Assembly (NCBI GenBank): GCA_947176675.1
Contig: CAMWRN010000165.1
Span: 1 to 5,960 of the forward strand
Direction of reading: 5' to 3'
DNA from: an uncultured Clostridia bacterium
GTDB taxonomy: Bacteria; Bacillota; Clostridia; Oscillospirales; Ruminococcaceae
Length of the DNA: 5,960 nucleotides
The notes beneath the pieces are model-generated. The model made no database searches, was not told the origin of the DNA, and saw nothing but the letters and a program-made list of their open reading frames with translations. Shown in pieces: positions 1 to 5,898 of the stretch (positions are counted from its first letter, which is position 1; each line of letters begins with the position of its first letter). A program made the position numbers and the translations under genes.

Positions 1-261
1 GAAAATATATTAAATAGAATTTATTACGCCGATCTTCCCCACCGCGCGGTAGCTGTGTATTTATATTTACAAAGCCGCACGGACAGAGAGGGAAAATGTT
101 TTCCGTCGATAGGTACTGCCGCGTCAGATTTGAAATTATCAAAAAGCACGGTCAAGCGGGCGCTGGCAGACCTTGAAAAATCGGGATTTATACGCAAAGA
201 ACGGCGGTACAGAAAAACCGGCGGAAATTCTTCAAATATGTATTTTATACGCCCGCCTTAA
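1..261 (+). CDS. Helix-turn-helix (winged-helix) DNA-binding protein, 5'-partial
   Basis: The frame is open from the first base of the window to the TAA at 259-261, giving 86 visible residues; the true start lies upstream. A GTG at 55 is the first possible start inside the window but has no ribosome binding site, and the residues before it (RIYYADLPHRAVAVYLYLQ) fit the family, so the gene is better read as partial. Residues 33-65 form a GntR/MarR-like winged helix: FPSIGTAASDLKLS is the first helix pair, KSTVKRALADLEKSGFI the recognition helix and the turn into the wing, and YRKTGGNSSNMYF the wing. Similar small proteins are common in Clostridia conjugative elements just upstream of a TOPRIM protein gene, where they are thought to act as regulators or as parts of replication initiators. 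That role is inference; the DNA-binding fold is well supported. Codon use matches the downstream transfer genes. Confidence 0.82.
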   Translation, partial: ENILNRIYYADLPHRAVAVYLYLQSRTDREGKCFPSIGTAASDLKLSKSTVKRALADLEKSGFIRKERRYRKTGGNSSNMYFIRPP

Positions 262-300
262 AAAAGTTTTTTTACACCAAGGGGGAAGTCTGCCATTTCG

Positions 301-321
301 GTGAACTCAGGATAGGTTCAC
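301..321. repeat. Small inverted repeat in the gap before the TOPRIM gene
   Basis: GTGAAC (301-306) and GTTCAC (316-321) form a perfect 6-base inverted repeat around a 9-base spacer. It lies in the 131-base gap (262-392) between the HTH gene and the next coding region. No T-tract follows, so it is not a terminator. An operator for the adjacent HTH protein is one possible role, but only the symmetry is seen. I see no convincing promoter in this gap. Confidence 0.35.
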
Positions 322-383
322 AGTGAGCCGAGAAAGCTAACTTTTCAATTTAAATTTTTTTATTAACATGAAAGAGAAAAATT

Positions 384-389
384 GGAGGG
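384..389 (+). promoter_or_regulatory. Ribosome binding site for the CHC2-like/TOPRIM gene
   Basis: GGAGGG lies 3 bases upstream of the ATG at 393 (4 bases from the GGAGG core). The match to anti-Shine-Dalgarno is strong but the spacing is short. It supports the 393 start, because no other in-frame start with a better site lies nearby. Confidence 0.7.
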
Positions 390-392
390 AGT

Positions 393-731
393 ATGTCCGT
401 AAATACCTATATCCCATTTTCGGAACAGGATAAGCTTCGGGCTTCCGAGGTCGATCTTGTTCTTTTTTTGCAGTGCCGCGGAGAACGTCTTGAACGCGCG
501 GGAAATAATCACAAGCTGATCTATACCGACGGTTCGGGTACTCACGACAGCATTACAGTCAGCGGAAACAAATGGTTCGACCACAAAAATAAATGCGGCG
601 GAGGTCCGATAAAATTCCTCCGCGAGCATTACGGAATGTCATATCAGGACGCTATGCTTGAGCTTCTCGGAGGAAGATATTTTCCTGCGGAAAAGCCGAA
701 GCGGGACGCTGCCCAAAGGGAAGTGAAATAA
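393..731 (+). CDS. N-terminal half of a DUF3991/TOPRIM primase-like protein (CHC2-like domain), cut by an in-frame stop
   Basis: This 112-residue product matches the N-terminal part of the larger TOPRIM proteins found in Clostridia conjugative elements. The start region (YIPFSEQDKLRASEVDLVLFL), the core around HDSITVSGNKWFDH (51-64), GGGPIKFL (69-76) and YGMSYQDAMLELLGG (80-94) follow the layout of a DnaG-type CHC2 zinc-binding domain. The usual zinc ligands are mostly absent: only H51, H64 and C68 lie in the right area, so zinc binding is doubtful. In DnaG this domain helps recognise template DNA. The frame stops at TAA 729-731 inside what should be the linker to the TOPRIM half at 762-1784, which is in the same frame. 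I read this as the front part of a broken gene. It could instead be expressed alone as a small protein, because it has a strong ribosome binding site. Confidence 0.75.
   Translation: MSVNTYIPFSEQDKLRASEVDLVLFLQCRGERLERAGNNHKLIYTDGSGTHDSITVSGNKWFDHKNKCGGGPIKFLREHYGMSYQDAMLELLGGRYFPAEKPKRDAAQREVK
729..731 (+). other. In-frame TAA codon splitting the DUF3991/TOPRIM gene
   Basis: The frame that starts at 393 runs on after this TAA without another stop to 1784. The ten codons between the stop and the next ATG (EFELTEPNEN) read as the linker that family members have before the MRR-AFAYL segment. A single base change from AAA, GAA or CAA would create this stop. A recent nonsense mutation, translational readthrough or a sequencing error would all explain it. 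Confidence 0.8.
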
Positions 732-761
732 GAATTTGAGCTTACCGAACCTAATGAAAAT

Positions 762-1784
762 ATGCGGAGAGCCTTCGCGTATCTGACAAAGCAGCGGCAT
801 ATCGACCCGGACGTCATTTCTTTTTTCGCTCATGAACACAAGCTGTACGAGGATAAAGAGCATCACAATATTGTTTTTGTGGGTACTGACGAAAACGGCA
901 AACCCTGTCAGGCGCACAAAAGGTCTACCGTGACATTCGGAAATTCGTTTCGTCAGACGGTTGAGGGCTCTGATACCCGATACAGCTTTTCACACTTCGG
1001 CGGCAGCGGAAAATTATTTGTTTTCGAGGCTCCAATTGATATGCTGTCCTTTATCACGCTGTACAAAAATAACTGGCAGGAACACAGCTACATCGCCATG
1101 AACGGGGTTTATGAAAACGCTGTTTTAACGGCTTTGGAAAGCCATTCTAACATTGCCGAAATATATTTATGCACCGATAACGACGTGGGCGGCATTGACG
1201 CTGCGTACCGTCTGCGGGATATTCTGAATGAGAACGGATACTCAAAGATTGGCAGGATAGCTTCTCAAAACAAGGATTGGAACGAGGATTTAAAGGCGTT
1301 GTACGGCATTGAGCCTGCTCCCGCTGTACCCCATATCCGCAGGAAAAAATATATGTCCTTTGCCGATGATATAAAATTTTCTCCCGTGCAGATAAACCGT
1401 ATATCCAGATCGCTTTCCTCGGAGAAAAATCATTTATCTGCCGCAGAGATTTCATTGAGCGCGTCCGCTGTTTTAATTTCGAAGACGAAAAATATTTCCG
1501 CCGGAGAAATGTTTGACAAGCTTAAAAGCAGCTTGAAAAGTCAATACAAATTCTATGCCGACAAGGGAAAGCTTCCTTCAAAAATTTCCGAATTTGATAA
1601 ATTGAAAAAGGCGGTTGACTTTAAACTTCGGCAAAACACTTTTTCCGAGAGCGAAATTCAAAATATTGCAAAGACGCTTTTTGAATGCGCAGACTGCGCT
1701 TTGCGGTGTCATACGGAACAACTTCTCGCTGAAGAAAATACCGAGAAATTATCCGAGGAAAGTTCGCTTGCTCTGAAAATGTGA
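762..1784 (+). CDS. TOPRIM-domain primase-like protein, C-terminal part of the split gene
   Basis: This 340-residue open frame carries the TOPRIM fold used by DnaG primases and topoisomerases to hold catalytic magnesium. The conserved glutamate is E89 in FVFEAPIDMLS, and the acidic motif is D139-N-D141 in LCTDNDVGGIDAA; KDWNEDL (171-177) is a further motif typical of these element-borne proteins. Residues 1-85 are the family's DUF3991-type region (MRRAFAYLTKQRHIDPDVI). Residues about 190-340 are lysine/glutamate-rich, probably helical and not recognised. The ATG at 762 has no Shine-Dalgarno sequence, and the same frame continues upstream to the TAA at 729, so this is most likely the rear of one ancestral gene, 393-1784 (about 463 codons). 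If not made by readthrough or weak reinitiation, it is silent. Its stop lies 13 bases before the coupling-protein gene, which implies co-transcription. A role in priming or replicating transferred DNA is inferred from the domain. Confidence 0.8.
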   Translation: MRRAFAYLTKQRHIDPDVISFFAHEHKLYEDKEHHNIVFVGTDENGKPCQAHKRSTVTFGNSFRQTVEGSDTRYSFSHFGGSGKLFVFEAPIDMLSFITLYKNNWQEHSYIAMNGVYENAVLTALESHSNIAEIYLCTDNDVGGIDAAYRLRDILNENGYSKIGRIASQNKDWNEDLKALYGIEPAPAVPHIRRKKYMSFADDIKFSPVQINRISRSLSSEKNHLSAAEISLSASAVLISKTKNISAGEMFDKLKSSLKSQYKFYADKGKLPSKISEFDKLKKAVDFKLRQNTFSESEIQNIAKTLFECADCALRCHTEQLLAEENTEKLSEESSLALKM

Positions 1785-1789
1785 AAGGA
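1784..1789 (+). promoter_or_regulatory. Ribosome binding site for the coupling-protein gene
   Basis: AAAGGA begins on the last base of the upstream TGA stop and lies 8 bases before the ATG at 1798. This fixes the start and suggests translational coupling to the TOPRIM gene. Confidence 0.7.
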
Positions 1790-1797
1790 ATGGTTTT

Positions 1798-3561
1798 ATG
1801 AATACATCTCAGATCCTGCTGCTTGTTATCGGCGGCGGGATTTTTCTTGTTATTGCACTCGTTATTGCCATCGGCGATAACGGTTCGCTGAAATCCTTTA
1901 AAATGAAGCCTGTGGGGGACGGTCAGCATGGTACGGCTAGGTTTGCCACTCCCAAAGAAATATCCGCCATCTACAGACATATTCCCTATCAGCCGCAGCT
2001 CTGGCGGAACGGAGAAGCTCTTCCCAACGCGCAGGGATTGATTGTCGGCTGTCAGGAGCACGGAGGGAAAATGACCGCTCTTCTTGACGATCACGATATA
2101 CACACGCTGATGATAGGCGCGTCCGGCGTGGGCAAGACCGCTAATTTTCTTTACCCGAACATTGAATACTGCTGCGCTGCGGGCATGAGCTTTATCACCA
2201 CCGACAGCAAGGGCGATCTTTACCGCAACACGGCTACAATTGCCGAAAAATATTACGGGTACAAAATTGCGGTTATTGATTTGCGAAATCCGACCCGAAG
2301 CAGCGGCTATAATATGCTGTACCTTGTAAACAAGTACATGGATATGTACAAAGGCAGTGGCGTTTTGGAATACAAGGCGAAAGCTGAAAAATTTGCGAAA
2401 ATCACTTCAAAGACAATTATTTCCGCCGACGGCGATTCCTCAAACATAGGACAAAACGCTTTTTTCTACGAATCCGCGGAGGGACTTCTGACTTCGGTAA
2501 TTATGCTTATAGCGGAATTTTGTCCTGCCGAGAAGCGGCACATAATCAGTGTATTCAAAATGATACAGGACCTGCTTGCTCCCTCCGGTACAAAGGGAAA
2601 ATCTCAGTTTCAGATTTTAATTGACAAGCTTCCCGGCGACCACAAGGCAAGGTGGTTCGCGGGAGCAGCTCTCAATTCCGCGGAGCAGGCTATGAACAGC
2701 GTTATGTCAACCGCTCTGTCACGTTTGAACGCTTTTCTTGATTCGGAGCTTGAACAGATTTTATGCTTTGACACTTCCATTGACGTTGAGGAATTCTGTA
2801 ATAACAAATCTGCAATATATTTGGTATTGCCCGAAGAAGATGCAACAAAGCATTTTCTTGTGTCACTAATTTTTCAGCAGCTCTACCGTGAAATGCTTAC
2901 CGTTGCCGATGAAAAGGGCGGTCAGCTTGACAAGCGCGTTATGATATATGCCGACGAGATAGGTACGCTGCCTAAGATTGACGGTCTGGAAATGATATTC
3001 TCCGCTTCACGTTCCCGAAGAATTTCCATAGTTGCAATTATTCAGTCCTTGGCGCAGTTTGAAAAGACCTACGGCAAAGAGGGTGCGGAGATCATTGTGG
3101 ATAACTGCCAATGCACTCTGTTCGGCTCTTTCGCTCCCAACAGCAGGACCGCCGAGGTAATGAGCAAAAATCTCGGCAGTCAGACTGTCCTCAGCGGAAC
3201 GGTATCGAAAACCTCCGGTGAAAAAGGAAGCACCAACCGCACCATGCAGATGATAGAGCGTCCTCTGATGACTGTGGACGAGCTGAAGTCCATGCCAAAG
3301 GGACATTTTGTTGTTATGAAAACAGGCTGCTATCCCATGAAAACACGTCTGCAATTGTTTTTTAAGTGGCGCATATCTTTTGAGGACTCTTATTCCGTTT
3401 CCGAAAAATCTGCGCGAAAGGTCAATTATGCTGACAAGTGCGAACTGGAGCGGGCTATTCTCAGGAAGTATCCTCCTAAAGTTGAGGCCGATATGTTTGA
3501 TGAGCCAACCGATACGGCTGTGTCTAAAAAGCGGGTCAGGACAGCGAAAAATGATAAATAA
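1798..3561 (+). CDS. VirD4/TraG-type conjugative coupling ATPase
   Basis: The 587-residue product is a type IV secretion coupling protein: a membrane-anchored hexameric ATPase that brings the relaxase-DNA complex to the transfer channel. One N-terminal membrane helix is seen at about residues 6-26, fewer than the two of classical VirD4. It is followed by GQHGTARFAT (42-51), a hallmark of the family. Walker A is GASGVGKT (107-114), with K113 and T114 for nucleotide binding, and TTDSKGDLY (134-142) follows. Walker B ends in D386-E387 (MIYADEIGTLPK), and SASRSRRISIVAIIQS with Q416 is the sensor-like motif. The C-terminus keeps the MTVDELKSMPKGHFVVMKTG segment, and its last 30 residues are charged. 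Length and motifs are complete, so it looks functional. It follows the TOPRIM gene closely and is closed by a terminator at 3576. The channel ATPase and membrane genes that usually accompany it are not downstream here. The family is certain; activity in this fragment is not. Confidence 0.95.
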   Translation: MNTSQILLLVIGGGIFLVIALVIAIGDNGSLKSFKMKPVGDGQHGTARFATPKEISAIYRHIPYQPQLWRNGEALPNAQGLIVGCQEHGGKMTALLDDHDIHTLMIGASGVGKTANFLYPNIEYCCAAGMSFITTDSKGDLYRNTATIAEKYYGYKIAVIDLRNPTRSSGYNMLYLVNKYMDMYKGSGVLEYKAKAEKFAKITSKTIISADGDSSNIGQNAFFYESAEGLLTSVIMLIAEFCPAEKRHIISVFKMIQDLLAPSGTKGKSQFQILIDKLPGDHKARWFAGAALNSAEQAMNSVMSTALSRLNAFLDSELEQILCFDTSIDVEEFCNNKSAIYLVLPEEDATKHFLVSLIFQQLYREMLTVADEKGGQLDKRVMIYADEIGTLPKIDGLEMIFSASRSRRISIVAIIQSLAQFEKTYGKEGAEIIVDNCQCTLFGSFAPNSRTAEVMSKNLGSQTVLSGTVSKTSGEKGSTNRTMQMIERPLMTVDELKSMPKGHFVVMKTGCYPMKTRLQLFFKWRISFEDSYSVSEKSARKVNYADKCELERAILRKYPPKVEADMFDEPTDTAVSKKRVRTAKNDK

Positions 3562-3575
3562 ATTAAAAGTGAATT

Positions 3576-3610
3576 GGCGGTATTGCTAAAGCGGTATCGC
3601 CTATTTTTTT
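3576..3610 (+). terminator. Intrinsic terminator after the coupling-protein gene
   Basis: Bases 3576-3586 (GGCGGTATTGC) pair with 3591-3601 (GCGGTATCGCC) in an 11-base stem that includes three G-U pairs, around a TAAA loop. A T-rich run (TATTTTTTT) follows at 3602-3610. It starts 15 bases after the stop codon at 3561 and would end the transfer-side transcript before the two-component genes. Confidence 0.88.
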
Positions 3611-3614
3611 ACCC

Positions 3615-3641
3615 TTTCGCAAATTAAAAAAATTTGCGAAA
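3615..3641. repeat. Perfect 11-base inverted repeat, AT-rich
   Basis: TTTCGCAAATT (3615-3625) and AATTTGCGAAA (3631-3641) are exact reverse complements around an A5 spacer. The repeat begins 5 bases after the terminator T-run. Neither strand has a T-tract directly after it, so it is not a second standard terminator. It may be a protein-binding palindrome, a processing hairpin or a trace of a recombination junction; nothing in the sequence decides between these. Confidence 0.7.
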
Positions 3642-3719
3642 CTGCATTTGTATTAGTATATCATTTGGAGGCGATAATAAAAGGGATTGAGTGAATTTTT
3701 TACTTGGACGACTGCATTT
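3641..3719. repeat. 9-base direct repeat upstream of the response-regulator promoter
   Basis: ACTGCATTT occurs at 3641-3649 and again at 3711-3719, 70 bases apart and both upstream of the promoter. On the opposite strand each reads AAATGCAGT, and the first continues as GCAGTTTCG, which loosely resembles the half-site bound by LytTR regulators. Binding by the downstream regulator is speculative. Confidence 0.35.
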
Positions 3720-3756
3720 AATTTACATCATATAGGAATTTTTTTGAAAACAGCTA

Positions 3757-3785
3757 TTTACTTCATAAAAATATTATGATATAAT
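3757..3785 (+). promoter_or_regulatory. Extended -10 promoter for the two-component operon
   Basis: A perfect TATAAT lies at 3780-3785 and is preceded by TG at 3777-3778 (TGATATAAT), the extended -10 form. A TTTACT -35 element (4 of 6 matches to TTGACA) lies at 3757-3762 with an ideal 17-base spacer. Transcription would start near 3792, giving a leader of about 39 bases before the ATG at 3831. The core is strong, so the operon may be expressed at a fair basal level without an activator. Confidence 0.8.
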
Positions 3786-3816
3786 TAATAAAATAGTCGT
3801 AATTTGTAAACGCGAC

Positions 3817-3823
3817 GGGAGGG
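3817..3823 (+). promoter_or_regulatory. Ribosome binding site for the response regulator
   Basis: GGGAGGG ends 7 bases before the ATG at 3831, which is ideal spacing and fixes that start. Confidence 0.8.
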
Positions 3824-3830
3824 ATAGCTT

Positions 3831-4568
3831 ATGATAAGGGCTGCTATATGCGATGATGAGAATAATGTGTGCAGCGCAATAGAAAAAATGCTTTTTAAGG
3901 CATCAATGGAACTTAACCTGCAGATTCAAACGGACGTATATTATACCGGGGAAAGACTGTGCAAGCTCCTTGAAGCGGGAGAATATTATGATATTATTTT
4001 CCTGGATATAGAACTGGAATTCAAAAACGGCGTTGAGGTCGGTCATTTTATCCGCAAAAAACTTGTAAACGATACTGTTCAGATCGCGTATATTTCCGGT
4101 AAAACTCATTACGCAATGGAGCTTTTTAAAATCAGTCCCATTGATTTTCTCGTTAAGCCTGTCAAATATGATCAGTTATATGATGTTATGAGCAAGCTGG
4201 CAAGAATCAAAAAAACATATGCAGACGCATTCAGCTATAAGATAGGGTATGATACATATAATGAAAAAGTACAAAATATTCTTTACTTTGAAAGTAATGA
4301 CAGAAAAGTTACGATTTTCACATTTGAAAATACTTCTGAATTCTACGGATCGTTGGACGACATATATCAGCAGCTTAAAAATTTTGGATTTGTCATTATA
4401 CATCGCTCGTATCTTATAAATTATAACAATGTAAAATCGTTTAAGTATGACAGCGTGATAATGCTTAACGATAAAGAATTGAAAATATCTCAGTCAAAAA
4501 GAAAGTATCTTCGCGATCTTCAGATTAGCCTTGAAATGAAGGACAAAGACAATCAGTTTCCCGATTAA
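3831..4568 (+). CDS. LytTR-family response regulator (AgrA-like)
   Basis: The 245-residue protein has the usual length and order for a LytTR regulator. The receiver domain covers about residues 1-120: the acidic pocket D8-D9 (CDDE), the phospho-acceptor D59 (FLDIEL), S89 at the switch position, and the conserved K109-P110 pair (FLVKPV). The DNA-binding LytTR domain covers about 135-240, with ILYFES, the HRSYLINYNNVKSF segment and LKISQSKRKYL as its typical blocks. When phosphorylated by its kinase such a regulator binds paired short sites upstream of its targets; the AgrA, ComE and PlnC groups control competence, bacteriocin and virulence genes. It is the first gene of an operon with the histidine kinase 40 bases downstream. 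Target genes cannot be told from this window. All key receiver residues are present, so it looks functional. Base composition is more AT-rich than that of the transfer genes upstream. Confidence 0.93.
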   Translation: MIRAAICDDENNVCSAIEKMLFKASMELNLQIQTDVYYTGERLCKLLEAGEYYDIIFLDIELEFKNGVEVGHFIRKKLVNDTVQIAYISGKTHYAMELFKISPIDFLVKPVKYDQLYDVMSKLARIKKTYADAFSYKIGYDTYNEKVQNILYFESNDRKVTIFTFENTSEFYGSLDDIYQQLKNFGFVIIHRSYLINYNNVKSFKYDSVIMLNDKELKISQSKRKYLRDLQISLEMKDKDNQFPD

Positions 4569-4579
4569 AGTATCGGAAA
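4557..4579 (+). other. Small hairpin over the response-regulator stop codon
   Basis: CCGAT (4561-4565) pairs with ATCGG (4572-4576). With one bulged C at 4560 the stem extends by three T-A pairs (TTT 4557-4559 with AAA 4577-4579). The TAA stop codon 4566-4568 lies in the loop. No T-run follows, so it is not a terminator; it could affect translational coupling or mRNA stability. Confidence 0.35.
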
Positions 4580-4588
4580 TAAGCTTAT

Positions 4589-4596
4589 AGGAAGGA
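4589..4596 (+). promoter_or_regulatory. Ribosome binding site for the histidine kinase
   Basis: AGGAAGGA ends 12 bases before the ATG at 4609, a somewhat long spacing. A closer ATG at 4596 is in another frame and gives only a 34-codon reading frame, so 4609 is preferred. Confidence 0.6.
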
Positions 4597-4608
4597 TGAA
4601 TATTAAAA

Positions 4609-5898
4609 ATGTCACCCATAATAACCAATATTATTTATATTATCATCAACTGTTTTTCAGCATTTATCATACACCGCTTTATGAACGTATTTTTTGAAAA
4701 ACGGAACTGCAAGAAGTGGCAATTGACAGCTGCATACTTTTTTTATCCGCTTATCACGTCAACTGTATATTTAATATGGGGTATCCCGCTTGTAACATTT
4801 TTATGCAATATTTTATCACTTTCGCTTATTGCGGCTTTATATAAAGGCTCTGTAAAAAAGAAAATATCATCCGTGTTTTTCATTTATTTGTTTATGTATG
4901 TCATAGAGCTTATATTTATTGCAGCTTCGGGAATAAATCAAATTCATATAACCTATAGGAGCGAACAGGTACAGCTTGTATGGCATATTTTTGCCAGTTT
5001 GATCACTTTTTTAGTCTCTGTTCTTGCTGGAGGTTTTAAAAACATAAAAAGACACAAGTACACTTCAAATATGCTGTTTGTTTCCGGGATTATTGTTCCG
5101 TCATTTTCTGCGTATCTTATTCTTGCGATTTTTGAAACGGGGCAGGTAAAGCAGAGTACGGCAATAACTTCAATTATTTTTGTTTTTGCAATAAACATTA
5201 TAGTGTTCTATCTGTATGACGCACTTTCGCTTTCTTATGAGCAGCGTATAAAAAACGAGCTTATAAATCAAGAACGCGAGTTTTACTATAACCAGTGCGA
5301 GATCATGCACACAACGTCCAAAGAAATAGCGGGACTGCAGCATGATATGAAAAATCACTTCTTTGCTCTGCATGAATTGATAGACGGAGGTGAATATTCA
5401 AAGGCAAAGGATTACATCCTTGAACTTACGGAAAAGTCTTCCGGTCAGGCAATAATATGCGATACGGGAAATATTGTTATTGACAGCATAATAAATTACA
5501 AATTCCGCAACAAAGAAAGTCTTGGCATTGACGTATCTGTTGACGCGGTTATTCCGGAGCAAATAAATATTGATGTTGCCGACGAGGTCACGATCTTTGG
5601 AAATCTGATAGATAATGCAATAACTGCCGTAGAAAAGTGCGAATCCGACAAAAAAGTTTCGATAAACCTTCAATTCAGTAAAAACAGACTGTTTATTGTT
5701 ATTTCAAATACCTACGACGGCCGTGTTGAGTATACAAACGGAACGATTGTAAGTACCAAAGAGGAAAAAGACTCACATGGCTACGGTATAAAAAATGTAC
5801 GCGCAGCATTGGAAAAATACAACGGTGTTTTACGGCTGGAACACAATGAAACAGAATTTACAGCAAAGGCTATACTTTATCTGAACGACGGTCAGTAA
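4609..5898 (+). CDS. AgrC-like GHKL sensor histidine kinase
   Basis: The 429-residue product has a polytopic membrane sensor of about six or seven helices in the first 208 residues (about 3-22, 38-57, 59-78, 87-107, 122-141, 153-174 and 186-205). A linker helix and a cytoplasmic kinase domain follow. The phospho-acceptor is H245 in LQHDMKNH, the H-box form typical of AgrC/ComD-type kinases. The N-box is GNLIDNAITAVEKC with N332 and N336, and the G-box is HGYGIKNV with G391 and G393; the GHKL fold has no separate conventional HisKA domain. Kinases of this group usually sense secreted peptides at the membrane domain and phosphorylate a LytTR regulator, which here is the gene just upstream. The ligand is unknown: no peptide precursor or AgrB-type protease is seen in the window. 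All catalytic motifs are intact. The family call is secure; peptide sensing is inferred from the family. Confidence 0.94.
   Translation: MSPIITNIIYIIINCFSAFIIHRFMNVFFEKRNCKKWQLTAAYFFYPLITSTVYLIWGIPLVTFLCNILSLSLIAALYKGSVKKKISSVFFIYLFMYVIELIFIAASGINQIHITYRSEQVQLVWHIFASLITFLVSVLAGGFKNIKRHKYTSNMLFVSGIIVPSFSAYLILAIFETGQVKQSTAITSIIFVFAINIIVFYLYDALSLSYEQRIKNELINQEREFYYNQCEIMHTTSKEIAGLQHDMKNHFFALHELIDGGEYSKAKDYILELTEKSSGQAIICDTGNIVIDSIINYKFRNKESLGIDVSVDAVIPEQINIDVADEVTIFGNLIDNAITAVEKCESDKKVSINLQFSKNRLFIVISNTYDGRVEYTNGTIVSTKEEKDSHGYGIKNVRAALEKYNGVLRLEHNETEFTAKAILYLNDGQ

Noticed and set aside
260..273. A6-G-T7 run just after the HTH stop codon as a possible terminator
   Set aside because: The arms are only A and T with a one-base loop, so no stable GC stem can form.
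368..433. 21-residue frame from the ATG at 368
   Set aside because: It is out of frame with the TOPRIM gene, has no ribosome binding site of its own, and ends soon inside that gene.
1147..1455. Minus-strand open frame of about 100 codons
   Set aside because: It lies fully inside the TOPRIM coding region, which has clear motifs on the + strand; it has no ribosome binding site and no recognisable domain.
1621..2103. Minus-strand open frame of 160 codons
   Set aside because: It is antisense to the end of the TOPRIM gene and the start of the coupling-protein gene, has no recognisable domain, and is best explained as a shadow of those genes.
3687..3779. Possible short leader peptides starting at TTG 3687 or GTG 3691
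   Set aside because: The starts are rare codons, ribosome binding sites are poorly spaced, the frames overlap the promoter, and neither peptide has the cysteine or flanks of an AgrD-type pheromone.
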